NCBI GenBank assembly: GCA_963767245.1
Contig: CAVYDG010000013.1
Location: 124,001 to 188,000 of the forward strand
DNA from: Roseiarcus sp963767245
Lineage (GTDB): Bacteria; Pseudomonadota; Alphaproteobacteria; Rhizobiales; Beijerinckiaceae
DNA: 64,000 bases
Direction: 5' to 3'
Positions 54,864-64,000 of the stretch are shown here, in pieces; the first letter of the stretch is position 1, and each line of letters starts with the position of its first letter. The notes beneath the pieces were generated by a model. That model was not told the DNA's origin, did not search any database, and worked only from the letters and a program-made list of their open reading frames with translations. A program made the translations under genes and the position numbers.

Positions 54864-56630
54864 ATGAGCGAAACCCGGAAAATCGCTGCGATCCTCGCCG
54901 CCGACGTCGTCGGCTTCAGCCGTCTCGCCGGCGCCGACGAGGAGGGCGTTCTCGCGCGACTGCGAGCGCTGCGCAGCGATCTGACCGACCCGACGATCGC
55001 GGTCCACCACGGCCGGGTCGTCAAGCGCACCGGTGACGGCCTGATCGTCGAGTTCCGCAGCGTCGTCGACGCGGTGAGATGCGCAATCGGGATGCAGAAC
55101 GGCATGGTCGAGCGCAACGCGGGCGTCGCGCCGGACGAGCGCATAGAGTTCCGCATCGGCGTTCATCTCGGCGACGTGGTCGAGGAGGCCGACGGCGATC
55201 TGATGGGCGACGGCGTCAATATCGCCGCGCGGATCGAGAGCATCGCCGAGCCGGGCGGGATCTGCCTGTCGGAGGACGCTTGGCGGCAGGTGCGGGACCG
55301 GGTGAAGGAGACCTTCATTGATCGCGGCGAGCAGGCGCTGAAGAATATCGCCCGTCCGGTTCGGATTTACGCGCTCTCAGCCGCCCCTTCGCGCGACGCG
55401 AGAAGCGAGCCCGCGCTCGCCCCTGCTCAACCGGCCGAGCCCGCCCGCTCGTCGATCGCCGTGCTGCCCTTCGCCAACATGAGCGGCGATGCCGAGCAGG
55501 AATATTTCGCCGACGGCATTTCCGAAGACATCATCACGGCGCTGTCGAAGCTGCCGCAGCTCTTCGTCATCGCCCGCAACTCGGCCTTCACTTTCAAGGG
55601 CAAGAACGTCAATGTCGGCGAGGTCGGCAAGAGCCTCGGCGTGCGTCACGTCCTCGAGGGCAGCGTCCGCAAGTCCGGCGGCCGGGTCAGGATCACCGCG
55701 CAGCTCATCGACGCGACCACCGGCGGGCACCTCTGGGCGGAGCGGTTCGATCGGGAGCTGACCGACATCTTCGCCGTTCAGGACGACGTGACGGCGCACA
55801 TCGTCTCTGCGCTCGAGCTCAACCTCAGCGGCGGCGATCGCGAGAGCATCGCCGTCGAACGCACCAATAATCAGGAGGCTTACGACTGCTTCCTGCGCGG
55901 GCGCGAGCTATGGTGGCAATTCACGCCCGAGGCAAACCGCGAGGCCGAGCGGCTGCTCAGGCGCGCAACCACGCTCGACCCCGGTTTTGCGCCGGCCTTC
56001 GCCTTCCTCGCTGCGGCGCTCGCCAACGCCTATTCGAACGGATGGGGCGAGTTGCCGGCCGAAGCGCTGAAAGAGGCCGAGAAGACGGCGCGCGCGGCGG
56101 TCAAGCTTGACGAGCGGTACCCCTACGCGCTCTGGTCGCTTGGCATGGCCCTTTCCTGGGCGCGCCGCAACGAAGAAGCGCTTAGCGCCGCGGAGCGAGC
56201 GATTGCGTTCAATCCGAATTTCGCCGCCGGGCACAGCATGGTCGGCGTCCAGCTGAACTTTGCCGGCCGGCCGGCGGAGGCGGTCAGCTTCTTCGACCGC
56301 GCGATGGCGCTCGATCCCCATTTCAACAGCATCGTCCTCTATTTCCGCGCCCAGGCGGCCTATCAGCTGGGGCAATACGAGGAGGCCGTGAGCCTATTGA
56401 AGCGGCGCATCTTGCGCAGCCCCGAGACCGATAGCTCCCGCGTTCTCTTGGCAGCGACTTTTGGGCAGATGGGCCGGATCGAGGAGGCGCGCGAGGTGTG
56501 GCAGGAGGCGCTCAACATCAATCCGGAATATTCGCTGGAGCATCGCCGCAACGTGCTGCCGTACAAGAACCCGGCCGACTTCGAGCGCATCGTCGAGGGT
56601 CTGCGCAAGGCCGGGCTGCCCGAGGGATGA
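54864..56630 (+). CDS. Class III adenylate/guanylate cyclase with TolB-like and TPR domains (copy 1)
   Basis: 588 residues from ATG 54864. Residues 5-180 form a class III cyclase domain: IAAILAADVVGFSRLAGADE (first metal Asp), VVKRTGDGLIVEFRSVVDAV (second metal Asp) and DLMGDGVNIAARIESIAEPG (Asn/Arg transition-state pair). Residues 200-320 form a TolB/FlgO-like domain beginning SSIAVLPFANMSGDAEQEYF. Residues 340-588 are TPR repeats. There is no membrane helix, so it is probably soluble. The downstream paralogue starts in an ATGA overlap. cAMP is the more common product of this architecture; the nucleotide is not decided by the sequence. Confidence 0.93.
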   Translation: MSETRKIAAILAADVVGFSRLAGADEEGVLARLRALRSDLTDPTIAVHHGRVVKRTGDGLIVEFRSVVDAVRCAIGMQNGMVERNAGVAPDERIEFRIGVHLGDVVEEADGDLMGDGVNIAARIESIAEPGGICLSEDAWRQVRDRVKETFIDRGEQALKNIARPVRIYALSAAPSRDARSEPALAPAQPAEPARSSIAVLPFANMSGDAEQEYFADGISEDIITALSKLPQLFVIARNSAFTFKGKNVNVGEVGKSLGVRHVLEGSVRKSGGRVRITAQLIDATTGGHLWAERFDRELTDIFAVQDDVTAHIVSALELNLSGGDRESIAVERTNNQEAYDCFLRGRELWWQFTPEANREAERLLRRATTLDPGFAPAFAFLAAALANAYSNGWGELPAEALKEAEKTARAAVKLDERYPYALWSLGMALSWARRNEEALSAAERAIAFNPNFAAGHSMVGVQLNFAGRPAEAVSFFDRAMALDPHFNSIVLYFRAQAAYQLGQYEEAVSLLKRRILRSPETDSSRVLLAATFGQMGRIEEAREVWQEALNINPEYSLEHRRNVLPYKNPADFERIVEGLRKAGLPEG

Positions 56631-58402
56631 CCGCCGGCCGGAAGCTAGCAGCGATCCTCGCCGCCGATGTCGTCGGCTTTAGCCGGCTCGCCGGCGCCGA
56701 CGAAGACCGCACCCTCGCGCGACTCAGGGCTCTTCGCAGCGATCTGATCGACCCGACGATCGCCATCCATCACGGGCTTGTCGTCAAGCGCACTGGCGAT
56801 GGGCTCATTGTGGAGTTCCGCAGCGTCGTCGATGCGGTGAAATGCGCGGTCGAAGTCCAAAGCGCCATGGTCGAGCGCAACGCCGGCGTCGCGCCGAACA
56901 AGCGCATCGAATTCCGGATCGGCGTTCATTTGGGAGACGTCGTGGAGGAGGCCGACGGCGACCTGATGGGCGACGGGGTCAATATCGCAGCGCGATTGGA
57001 GAGCCTTGCCGAACCGGGAGGGCTATGCCTCTCGGGCGCCGCTTACGAGCAGGTTCGGGACCGCCTGAAGGATCAGTTCGTCGATCTCGGCGAGAAGGGT
57101 CTCAAGAACATCGCGCGCCCGGTGCGTGTCTATGCGATCGAGCGCAAGCCGGCCGACGAGGCGCGGCCATCGGCGGCGCCTGTGGCGGACAAGTCCGGCC
57201 CGCCGCGCCTCTCCATCGTCGTGCTGCCCTTCGCCAACATGGGCGGCGATCCCGAGCAGGAATATTTCGTAGACGGCGTGACCGAAAGCCTGACGACCGA
57301 TCTCTCCCGCATCAATGGCTCCTTTGTCATCGGCCGGCACACGGCATTCACTTACAAGGGCAAGGCAGTCGATCTCAGACAAGTCGGCCGTGATTTGAAC
57401 GTGCGCTATGTGCTGGAGGGCAGCGTCCAGCGCGCGGGCAATCGGTTGCGGGTGAACGTCCAGCTCATCGACGCCGAGAGCGGCGCGCATCTCTGGGCCG
57501 ATCGTTTCGACAAGCCTTTGGCCGATCTCTTCGATTTGCAGGACGAGATCGTCGCTCGGCTCGCCAACGCGCTCAATTCTCAACTCATTACAGCTGAGGC
57601 GCGACGCTCCGAGCGAACAGCAGTCCCCGATTCAATGGACCTTTACTTTCAAGGCATGGCTCGGTCCAACAGGGGATCTGCGCCCGAGGAGATGCCTCAG
57701 GCAAGGGAGTTGCTCGAGCGCGCCCTTTCGCTGGACCCTCATAATGTCGAGGCGCTGGTCGGTCTGGCGGCTGTGGACTTGATCCGTGCAATCACCTTCT
57801 TCGTCGATGACAGGAGCGAACGTTTGGCCACTGCCGAGGCGGTTTTGGCCCGTGCGCTCTCTTTAGCTCCAGACCATGCTTTGGCTCACGCCTTTATGGG
57901 TCGAATCGAAATCTACACCAACCGCGCGACCCAGGGCACCGCCAATTGCGAACGGGCGTTGGCGCTGGATCGAAATCTGAGCGACGCGCACGCCATTATC
58001 GCCGTTGGTAAGATCATCATTGGCCGCCCCGAGGAAACTGAGTCCCATGTCAATGAGGCGCTGCGCCTCTCCCCGCGCGACAATCATGCGTTCGGCTGGA
58101 TGCAAGTCGTCGGGGCCGCCAAGATTTATCTCGGCAAAGATGAGGAAGCGGTCGCTTGGCTGCGGCGATCCATCGAAGCCAACCGAAATTATCCGCTTTC
58201 GCAATTCTACCTGGGCGCCGCATCGGCGTTGCGCGGTCGTTTGGACGAGGCTCGATCCGCGGTTAACGCGGGACTCTTGCTCAATCCGACCTTTACCGTC
58301 TCCCGCTTTCGCGCCGGCGTCGGAAGCGATAATCCGACTTATCTCGCGCAGCGCGAGCGCGTCTACGACGGCATGCGCAAGGCGGGGATTCCCGAGGGAT
58401 GA
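56627..58402 (+). CDS. Class III cyclase with TolB-like and TPR domains (copy 2)
   Basis: 591 residues from ATG 56627, overlapping copy 1 by four bases. The cyclase domain is nearly the same (LAAILAADVVGFSRLAGADE, GDGLIVEFRSVVDAVKCAVE, DLMGDGVNIAARLESLAEPG) and keeps the catalytic residues. The TolB-like part starts LSIVVLPFANMGGDPEQEYF. The TPR half (from about residue 330) is much more diverged from copy 1 than the cyclase domain, suggesting different input partners with the same output. A tandem duplication is the simplest origin. Confidence 0.93.
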   Translation: MTAGRKLAAILAADVVGFSRLAGADEDRTLARLRALRSDLIDPTIAIHHGLVVKRTGDGLIVEFRSVVDAVKCAVEVQSAMVERNAGVAPNKRIEFRIGVHLGDVVEEADGDLMGDGVNIAARLESLAEPGGLCLSGAAYEQVRDRLKDQFVDLGEKGLKNIARPVRVYAIERKPADEARPSAAPVADKSGPPRLSIVVLPFANMGGDPEQEYFVDGVTESLTTDLSRINGSFVIGRHTAFTYKGKAVDLRQVGRDLNVRYVLEGSVQRAGNRLRVNVQLIDAESGAHLWADRFDKPLADLFDLQDEIVARLANALNSQLITAEARRSERTAVPDSMDLYFQGMARSNRGSAPEEMPQARELLERALSLDPHNVEALVGLAAVDLIRAITFFVDDRSERLATAEAVLARALSLAPDHALAHAFMGRIEIYTNRATQGTANCERALALDRNLSDAHAIIAVGKIIIGRPEETESHVNEALRLSPRDNHAFGWMQVVGAAKIYLGKDEEAVAWLRRSIEANRNYPLSQFYLGAASALRGRLDEARSAVNAGLLLNPTFTVSRFRAGVGSDNPTYLAQRERVYDGMRKAGIPEG

Positions 58403-58422
58403 GCGTGGCCCGGAAGCTCTCG
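58399..58422 (+). pseudogene. Possible trace of a third cyclase start
   Basis: The copy 2 stop again overlaps an ATG as ATGA, and the next codons read MSVARKL, like MSETRKI of copy 1 and MTAGRKL of copy 2, before similarity ends at about 58420, at the convergent phosphoesterase gene. Seven codons is little evidence; the call rests on the repeated ATGA junction. Confidence 0.35.
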
Positions 58423-59289
58423 TCACTCCCTCATCAGCTCGCGGTTGCTCGGTCCGCGCGCGGTGACCACCTCTGCGCGGCGCCCTCGGATGATTGCCAT
58501 TTTCGCGATCCCCGTCAGCCCTGAGCCGGCGTCGAGATTGAGGCGGAAGCCGGCGATCTGATCCTCGTGCGAGGCGTCGCGCCTGGCGTCGTTCGGGGTG
58601 TGGCCGTGGACGACGAACACGCCGCCGAAGCCCTGCGGCCCCGGCCGGTGCTTGAGGAACGGCCAGCGCACCCAGGCCCAGTGGCGCTCTTCGTCGAGGC
58701 TGGCAAGCGGCACATTCCACGGGGCGGCGAGAAACTCTTCGCGGTCGAAGCGCGGGTTGACGCCGGCATGGACGAACAGGAGGTCGCCCGAGCGCCAGCT
58801 GACGCGCAAACTTTCGAGCCAGATGCGCACGCGCTCCGGCAGCGACACGCGCGCCGCCTCGAGCAGGTCGTCGAGATCCTCGGGCGGCTCGTCGGCCTCG
58901 ATGAACTCAGCCAGCGTCCGGTCGCCGCCGTTGGCGATCCAGGTTTCGAGCGCCTCGATCGCGACGTCCCGCGGCGTCGCCGGATCGAGCGCGAGCCGCA
59001 TCATCGCTTCATGGTTACCCATGAGCGCGATCGCTTGGTCAGCGCCGATGCGCGCCGCGGCGCCGGTCGCCAGATCGATCGCGCCGAGACTGTCCGGTCC
59101 GCGATCGACGAGGTCGCCGAGAAAGACGATCGCACGCTTCGCGAGGCGCCTCGGCTCGCGCGCGGCTTCATCGATGAGGGCAGCGAAGAGGTCGCTGCGG
59201 CCGTGAATGTCGCCGACAGCGAAAATCTCTTCGTCCGCGCTCGCGGCGAACGGCAGCGCGAATTCTCGGCGCTCGGCGGCTGCGGACAC
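58423..59289 (-). CDS. Metallophosphoesterase (Ser/Thr phosphatase type)
   Basis: 288 residues. The dinuclear metal motifs are complete: IFAVGDIHGRSDLFAALIDE, IVFLGDLVDRGPDSLGAIDL, IALMGNHEAMMRLALDPATP, LFVHAGVNPRFDRE and VFVVHGHTPNDARR. This is the bacterial PP-type phosphoesterase group acting on phosphoproteins or nucleotides. Convergent with the cyclases and divergent from the VWA gene. Confidence 0.93.
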   Translation of the reverse strand: MSAAAERREFALPFAASADEEIFAVGDIHGRSDLFAALIDEAAREPRRLAKRAIVFLGDLVDRGPDSLGAIDLATGAAARIGADQAIALMGNHEAMMRLALDPATPRDVAIEALETWIANGGDRTLAEFIEADEPPEDLDDLLEAARVSLPERVRIWLESLRVSWRSGDLLFVHAGVNPRFDREEFLAAPWNVPLASLDEERHWAWVRWPFLKHRPGPQGFGGVFVVHGHTPNDARRDASHEDQIAGFRLNLDAGSGLTGIAKMAIIRGRRAEVVTARGPSNRELMRE

Positions 59290-59365
59290 GGGAACTCTAC
59301 CTTGCGCGGACGGCTTAAGGCCACGAGCATTGCACGGCGGCGCCGGCGCACGCTAGGATCACAGC

Positions 59366-60541
59366 ATGTTCCTCCAGTTCTTCGCCAACCTGCGCCAGGC
59401 GCATGTGCCGGCGACGCCGCGCGAATATCTCGACCTCATGCGCGCGCTCGAAGGCGATCTGGCTCGCATGTCGGTCGACGAATTCTATTGGCTGTCGCGC
59501 GCGCTCCTGGTCAAGGACGAGCGCAATCTCGACCGGTTCGACATCGTGTTCGCGGCGACGTTCAAGGGCGTCGTGACGGTCTCGGCCGCGGTCGAGGCCA
59601 AGGAGCTGCCCGAGGAATGGCTGCGCCGCATGGCCGAGAAATATCTGAGCCCCGAGGAGCGGGCCGAGATCGAGAAGCTCGGGTTTGACAAGTTGATGGA
59701 GACGCTGCGCCAGCGCCTCGCCGAGCAGAAGGGGCGCCACCAGGGCGGCTCGAAATGGATAGGCACGGGCGGACAATCGCCATTCGGCGCCTATGGCGAC
59801 CATCCCGAGGGCGTGCGCATCGGCCAGGACAAGGGCCGCCGGGGCAGCGCGGTCAAGGTCTGGGATAAGCGGGAGTTCAAGGACTTCGACGGCGACGCCG
59901 AGCTCGGGCCGCGCAACATCAAGCTCGCGCTCCGCCGTCTCAGGCGCTTCGCCCGCGAGGGCGCGGCCGAGGAGCTCGATCTCGACGGCACGATCCGCTC
60001 GACCGCCGACAAGGGCTATATCGACGTCCTGCTCAGACCCGAGCGGCGCAACGCCATCAAGGTGCTCCTTTTTCTCGACGTCGGCGGCTCGATGGATTGG
60101 CACGTCGAGGCGGCCGAGCAATTGTTCTCCGCGGCAAAAAGCCAGTTCAAGCGGCTCGACCACTTCTATTTCCACAATTGCCTCTACGAGAGCGTGTGGA
60201 AGAACAACCGCCGCCGCCATGACGAGCGGGCGCCGACGCGCGACCTCATCAACTCCTATCGCCGCGACTATCGGGTCGTATTCGTCGGCGACGCCTCGAT
60301 GAGCCCGCACGAAATCATGGCCCCGGGCGGCTCGGTCGAGCATCTCAATCCGGAGCCCGGACGGGTCTGGCTCGAGCGGGCGGTTCTCGCCTGGCCACGC
60401 ACGGTGTGGATCAATCCGACGCCGCAGAGCCAGTGGAGCCATTCCCTGTCGACGACGATGATCGCCGAGATCTTCCAGCATCGGATGTTCCCGCTCACGC
60501 CCGACGGCGTCGAAGCGGCGATGCGGGCGCTGGCGGCCTGA
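59366..60541 (+). CDS. VWA-domain protein (CoxE-like / YeaD-type)
   Basis: 391 residues. N-terminal helical part MFLQFFANLRQAHVPATPRE and YWLSRALLVKDERNLDRFDI is typical of a conserved VWA family paired elsewhere with MoxR AAA ATPases. The VWA domain has the MIDAS motif in IKVLLFLDVGGSMDWHVEAA (DxGxS), FYFHNCLYESVWKNNRRRHD and YRVVFVGDASMSPHEIMAPG. No MoxR gene is in view. The last 56 codons plus the stop are repeated exactly just downstream. Confidence 0.9.
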   Translation: MFLQFFANLRQAHVPATPREYLDLMRALEGDLARMSVDEFYWLSRALLVKDERNLDRFDIVFAATFKGVVTVSAAVEAKELPEEWLRRMAEKYLSPEERAEIEKLGFDKLMETLRQRLAEQKGRHQGGSKWIGTGGQSPFGAYGDHPEGVRIGQDKGRRGSAVKVWDKREFKDFDGDAELGPRNIKLALRRLRRFAREGAAEELDLDGTIRSTADKGYIDVLLRPERRNAIKVLLFLDVGGSMDWHVEAAEQLFSAAKSQFKRLDHFYFHNCLYESVWKNNRRRHDERAPTRDLINSYRRDYRVVFVGDASMSPHEIMAPGGSVEHLNPEPGRVWLERAVLAWPRTVWINPTPQSQWSHSLSTTMIAEIFQHRMFPLTPDGVEAAMRALAA

Positions 60542-60737
60542 TTCCCTCGGCAGGCGAGCGGGCGGTTCTCGCCTGGCCACGCACGGTGTGGATCAATCCG
60601 ACGCCGCAGAGCCAGTGGAGCCATTCCCTGTCGACGACGATGATCGCCGAGATCTTCCAGCATCGGATGTTCCCGCTCACGCCCGACGGCGTCGAAGCGG
60701 CGATGCGGGCGCTGGCGGCCTGATTCCCTCGGCAGGC
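60373..60737 (+). repeat. Exact 182-bp tandem duplication of the VWA gene 3' end
   Basis: The block beginning CGAGCGGGCGGTTCTCGCC at 60373 recurs at 60555 with no difference over about 182 bases, through CTGATTCCCTCGGCAGGC at the end of each copy. The first copy is the true end of the VWA gene; the second carries the same codons and stop without a start. It is recent, or an assembly artefact. Confidence 0.92.
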
Positions 60738-60744
60738 GGTTCGG

Positions 60745-61170
60745 TCACTCCCTGACCACCAGCACGGAACATTGCGCGTGGCGCACGATCGTCGTCGCGT
60801 TTGAGCCGAGCAGATAGTCCGACATCACGGGACGATGCGAGCCCACGACGATGAGGTCGGCGCCCCATTCGGAGGCTTCCTCCAGGAGTTCGTGATAAAT
60901 CCCGCCCGACCGCGCCGCGGCGCTCTTGCGCTCCGCCGGCAGATCGAGGCCGGCAACAAGGGCGTCGAGCCCAGCCTTGGCCCGCTTCTCCTGTTCCTCG
61001 TCGAAGTCCACCGGCACATATTCCATGAACGTGGCCGGAATGACCGGCTGGACATTGACCAGCTTCAAGTCGCCGCCGGCCGCCTTCGCGAGCTCGAGCG
61101 CCTGCGGAAGTCCCTTGGGAGCCGCGGCCGACTCGGCGAGGTCGACCGCGAGAACGATGCGCTTGTACAT
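60745..61170 (-). CDS. Universal stress protein, UspA family
   Basis: 141-residue single-domain Usp. IVLAVDLAESAAAPKGLPQA (N-terminal Asp of the nucleotide site) and LIVVGSHRPVMSDYLLGSNA followed by TTIVRHAQCSVLVV contain the ATP-binding GxxG...GS pattern, somewhat loose. The ATG gives a normal N-terminus. Stress role inferred from family only. Confidence 0.92.
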   Translation of the reverse strand: MYKRIVLAVDLAESAAAPKGLPQALELAKAAGGDLKLVNVQPVIPATFMEYVPVDFDEEQEKRAKAGLDALVAGLDLPAERKSAAARSGGIYHELLEEASEWGADLIVVGSHRPVMSDYLLGSNATTIVRHAQCSVLVVRE

Positions 61171-61327
61171 GACAGCCCTCCTGCGGGAGTTGACGCCCCG
61201 GTCGCGTCCCGGCCCTTGAACCTGAAGCGATCTTTACTCTCTAGCAAGGCCGCTGAGGCAAAAGGCCTCGGACAGGCGCCGGATCGCGCCGGTCTGCCGC
61301 GCCAAGGGAAATCCGCAACGATAGTCA

Positions 61328-61356
61328 TTGTTCCTTAGCCGACGGATCGCTATAAG
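61328..61356 (+). promoter_or_regulatory. Putative sigma-70 promoter of dksA
   Basis: TTGTTC (61328-61333), a 17-base spacer and TATAAG (61351-61356). Transcription would start near 61363, about 28 bases before the dksA ATG at 61391. Confidence 0.6.
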
Positions 61357-61390
61357 GCCGCGAAATTCCATGCGGAAACAGGATTTGCCA

Positions 61391-61807
61391 ATGAACGACC
61401 TCGCCGTTGAAAGCTATAAGCCGTCAGACGACGAACCGTTCATGAACGAGCGACAGCGGGAATATTTCCGCCGCAAGCTGATCGGCTGGCGCGAATCGAT
61501 CCTGGCCGAAAGCCGCGACACCCTGGCCGCCCTGCAGCAGGAGAGCGAGAATCATCCCGACTTCGCCGACCGCGCGTCGTCGGAAACCGACCGGGCGATC
61601 GAACTGCGCGCCCGCGACCGGCAGCGCAAGCTGATCGCCAAGATCGAATCCGCGCTGACGCGCATCGACGACGGCTCTTACGGCTATTGCGTCGAGACCG
61701 GCGATCCCATTTCGCTCCGGCGCCTCGACGCGCGGCCGATCGCGACCCTCTCGGTCGAGGCGCAGGAACGGCACGAGCGGCGCGAGAGAATTTATCGCGA
61801 CGAGTAA
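61391..61807 (+). CDS. dksA: DksA transcription factor (single-cysteine form)
   Basis: RNA-polymerase-binding partner of ppGpp in the stringent response. 138 residues from ATG 61391, the coiled-coil part LIGWRESILAESRDTLAALQ, DRASSETDRAIELRARDRQR and the globular part YGYCVETGDPISLRRLDARP with IATLSVEAQERHERRERIYR. Only one of the four zinc-finger cysteines is kept, as is usual in Hyphomicrobiales DksA. An in-frame ATG at 61370 would add seven residues but is nearer the predicted transcription start. Confidence 0.95.
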   Translation: MNDLAVESYKPSDDEPFMNERQREYFRRKLIGWRESILAESRDTLAALQQESENHPDFADRASSETDRAIELRARDRQRKLIAKIESALTRIDDGSYGYCVETGDPISLRRLDARPIATLSVEAQERHERRERIYRDE

Positions 61808-61941
61808 CGATTCGCCGCCGCCCCGCCTTGCGCATCGCATTCATCGCCCGTCGATAGTCGGGCGTATTTTCAGACCCAGCGGAAAAGAAGAGCGGAGATC
61901 GCGCCTAGAGGCGGGCGTGCCGCCGCGTTCAGCCGTCAGCG

Positions 61942-63036
<1,095 letters not shown>

Positions 63037-63367
63037 GCCTAATCCAAGACTCTGGCCGCCGAGCGCGCGACAGCCTGCTCTTCAGCTTCGGCTTTCGAGC
63101 GGCGGCTGCGCCGCATTCCCGAGAAGCAAGGTCCTCCCCGAGCCAAAGACGTCGCTGGCGCGCCGCTCGCGCCGAATCCATCCGGCGCTTGTGTGACATT
63201 CATAACAAAATGCGATCCCGTTGAAAACCGGGGCATTCACCCCACTTTCGCCCTGGTTCGGCGGTTCGCCGTCAAGACATCGCACGCCGCCCATGGTAGC
63301 ACACGCGCGACCGCGATCGACTCGGCGCGTTCGCGTTCGGCAATGTCCTTTCGGGTTTGAACCTCAA
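63037..63367. other. Intergenic region before cckA
   Basis: About 330 bases between the divergent FliO-like gene and cckA. No gene or repeat seen; promoters for both must lie here but I could not place them. Confidence 0.4.
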
Positions 63368-64000
63368 ATGAAAACGGCGCCGCCTCCTCCGGTGGACAGA
63401 ATTGAGCGGGCCGTCAATCCGCTCGCGCTGGCGATCCTCATCGTATGCCTCGCCGGCGCTCTTCTGGCCCTATGGCTTGCGCCGAGCGCCATCGGCGCAA
63501 CGCTCTTGACCTGGATGATCGTCATCCTCGCCGTGTGCGGCGCTTTTGGCTTGATCCTGTTCGCTTTCGGCCTGCTGCAATTTCCGACCCGGGCGGCGCG
63601 CCTCGACACCACCAAGGCAATCGCCGACTCCAATCCGGACGGAATTCTGGTCACCGACCGGGAAGCGCGAATTGTCTACGCCAACGAAGCCTACCGCGCG
63701 CTCTCGGGCGCGCACGCGGCCGGCGATCTGCGTCCGGTCGAGCGCCTGTTCTCCGGTTCCCCCGACGTCTCGGAATCGGTCTATCGCCTGTCCCAGGCCG
63801 CCAAGTCCGGGGCGCGGGCAAGCGAGGAGCTGCGTCTCTCGCCGCCGCCGAGCGGTGAGGGAGAGGTCGCCTGGTACCGCATTCGCGTCAGACCGCTCGA
63901 AGGCGCGGCCAAGGACGGGATGATGGCGTGGACGGTGTCGGACGAGACGCGCGACCACGACCGGCACGAGACCTTCTTCCAGGACCTCCAGCACGCGATC
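63368..64000 (+). CDS. cckA: Hybrid histidine kinase CckA, N-terminus only
   Basis: Bifunctional kinase/phosphatase at the top of the CckA-ChpT-CtrA cell-cycle phosphorelay. The first 211 residues are visible: two membrane helices (LALAILIVCLAGALLALWLA, LTWMIVILAVCGAFGLILFA) and a PAS domain (AIADSNPDGILVTDREARIV, YANEAYRALSG), ending where a second PAS would begin. The kinase and receiver domains are beyond the edge. The assignment rests on the double-helix-plus-PAS layout and the dksA/FliO-like neighbourhood. Confidence 0.8.
   Translation, partial: MKTAPPPPVDRIERAVNPLALAILIVCLAGALLALWLAPSAIGATLLTWMIVILAVCGAFGLILFAFGLLQFPTRAARLDTTKAIADSNPDGILVTDREARIVYANEAYRALSGAHAAGDLRPVERLFSGSPDVSESVYRLSQAAKSGARASEELRLSPPPSGEGEVAWYRIRVRPLEGAAKDGMMAWTVSDETRDHDRHETFFQDLQHAI

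Overview
The window looks like a high-GC chromosome segment from an alphaproteobacterium of the Hyphomicrobiales (Rhizobiales). The evidence is the lipid A/isoprenoid/outer-membrane block frr-uppS-cdsA-dxr-rseP-bamA-lpxD-fabZ-lpxA-lpxI-lpxB, the dksA / FliO-like / cckA neighbourhood at the right end, a DksA with a single cysteine, DUF3126, glutathione-dependent formaldehyde handling (gfa) and a perfect ParB-type parS palindrome. I cannot name the genus. The copper genes and gfa would fit a methylotroph or methanotroph relative, but no methane or methanol oxidation gene is present.

Layout. 1-5.5 kb: start of rpsB (leftward), a double-permease ABC transporter with its ATPase, and gltA. 5.5-9.8 kb: a disturbed accessory patch with a truncated TPR gene fused to a truncated SnoaL-like gene, a complete IS21-family element (istA/istB, 19-bp inverted repeats, 9-bp direct repeat), a full SnoaL-like gene and a cupin. 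9.8-21.7 kb: the leftward envelope block. 22.1-24.4 kb: an orphan small protein and glmS. 24.6-27.9 kb: a rightward copper cluster (DUF2946, a putative outer-membrane protein, CopC, PCu(A)C, CopD). 28.1-30.8 kb: a sulfotransferase translationally coupled to an oleate hydratase. 30.9-40.6 kb: a lytic transglycosylase, a coiled-coil membrane protein, gfa, glmU and the periplasmic glucan pair opgG/opgH. 40.8-48.9 kb: small proteins, a phased repeat array beside parS, rhomboid, PAS, RibD-like, PilZ, gamma carbonic anhydrase, double DUF3126, cysE, cytochrome b561 and a cyclase-family hydrolase. 49-54.7 kb: transporters, 8-oxoguanine deaminase, TetR and cupins. 54.9-58.4 kb: two tandem class III cyclase/TPR genes. 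58.4-64 kb: phosphoesterase, VWA protein with an exact 182-bp tandem duplication at its 3' end, UspA, dksA, a FliO-like protein and the start of cckA.

Sequence quality matters here. Many housekeeping genes that cannot all be dead (bamA, rseP, dxr, cdsA, uppS, frr, glmU) carry one-base frame breaks, mostly in G/C runs. I treat these as probable sequencing or assembly indels and report each such gene as one CDS spanning its frames.

Functional themes. Outer-membrane biogenesis dominates: lipid A precursors, undecaprenyl carrier, phospholipid precursor, the BAM core, the site-2 protease, glmS/glmU feeding UDP-GlcNAc to LpxA, and osmoregulated periplasmic glucans. Periplasmic copper handling and signalling (tandem cyclases, PilZ, PAS, CckA, DksA) are secondary themes. 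The observations I rate most worth following are the coupled sulfotransferase/oleate hydratase pair, the phased repeat array next to parS, and the tandem cyclases with a trace of a third copy.
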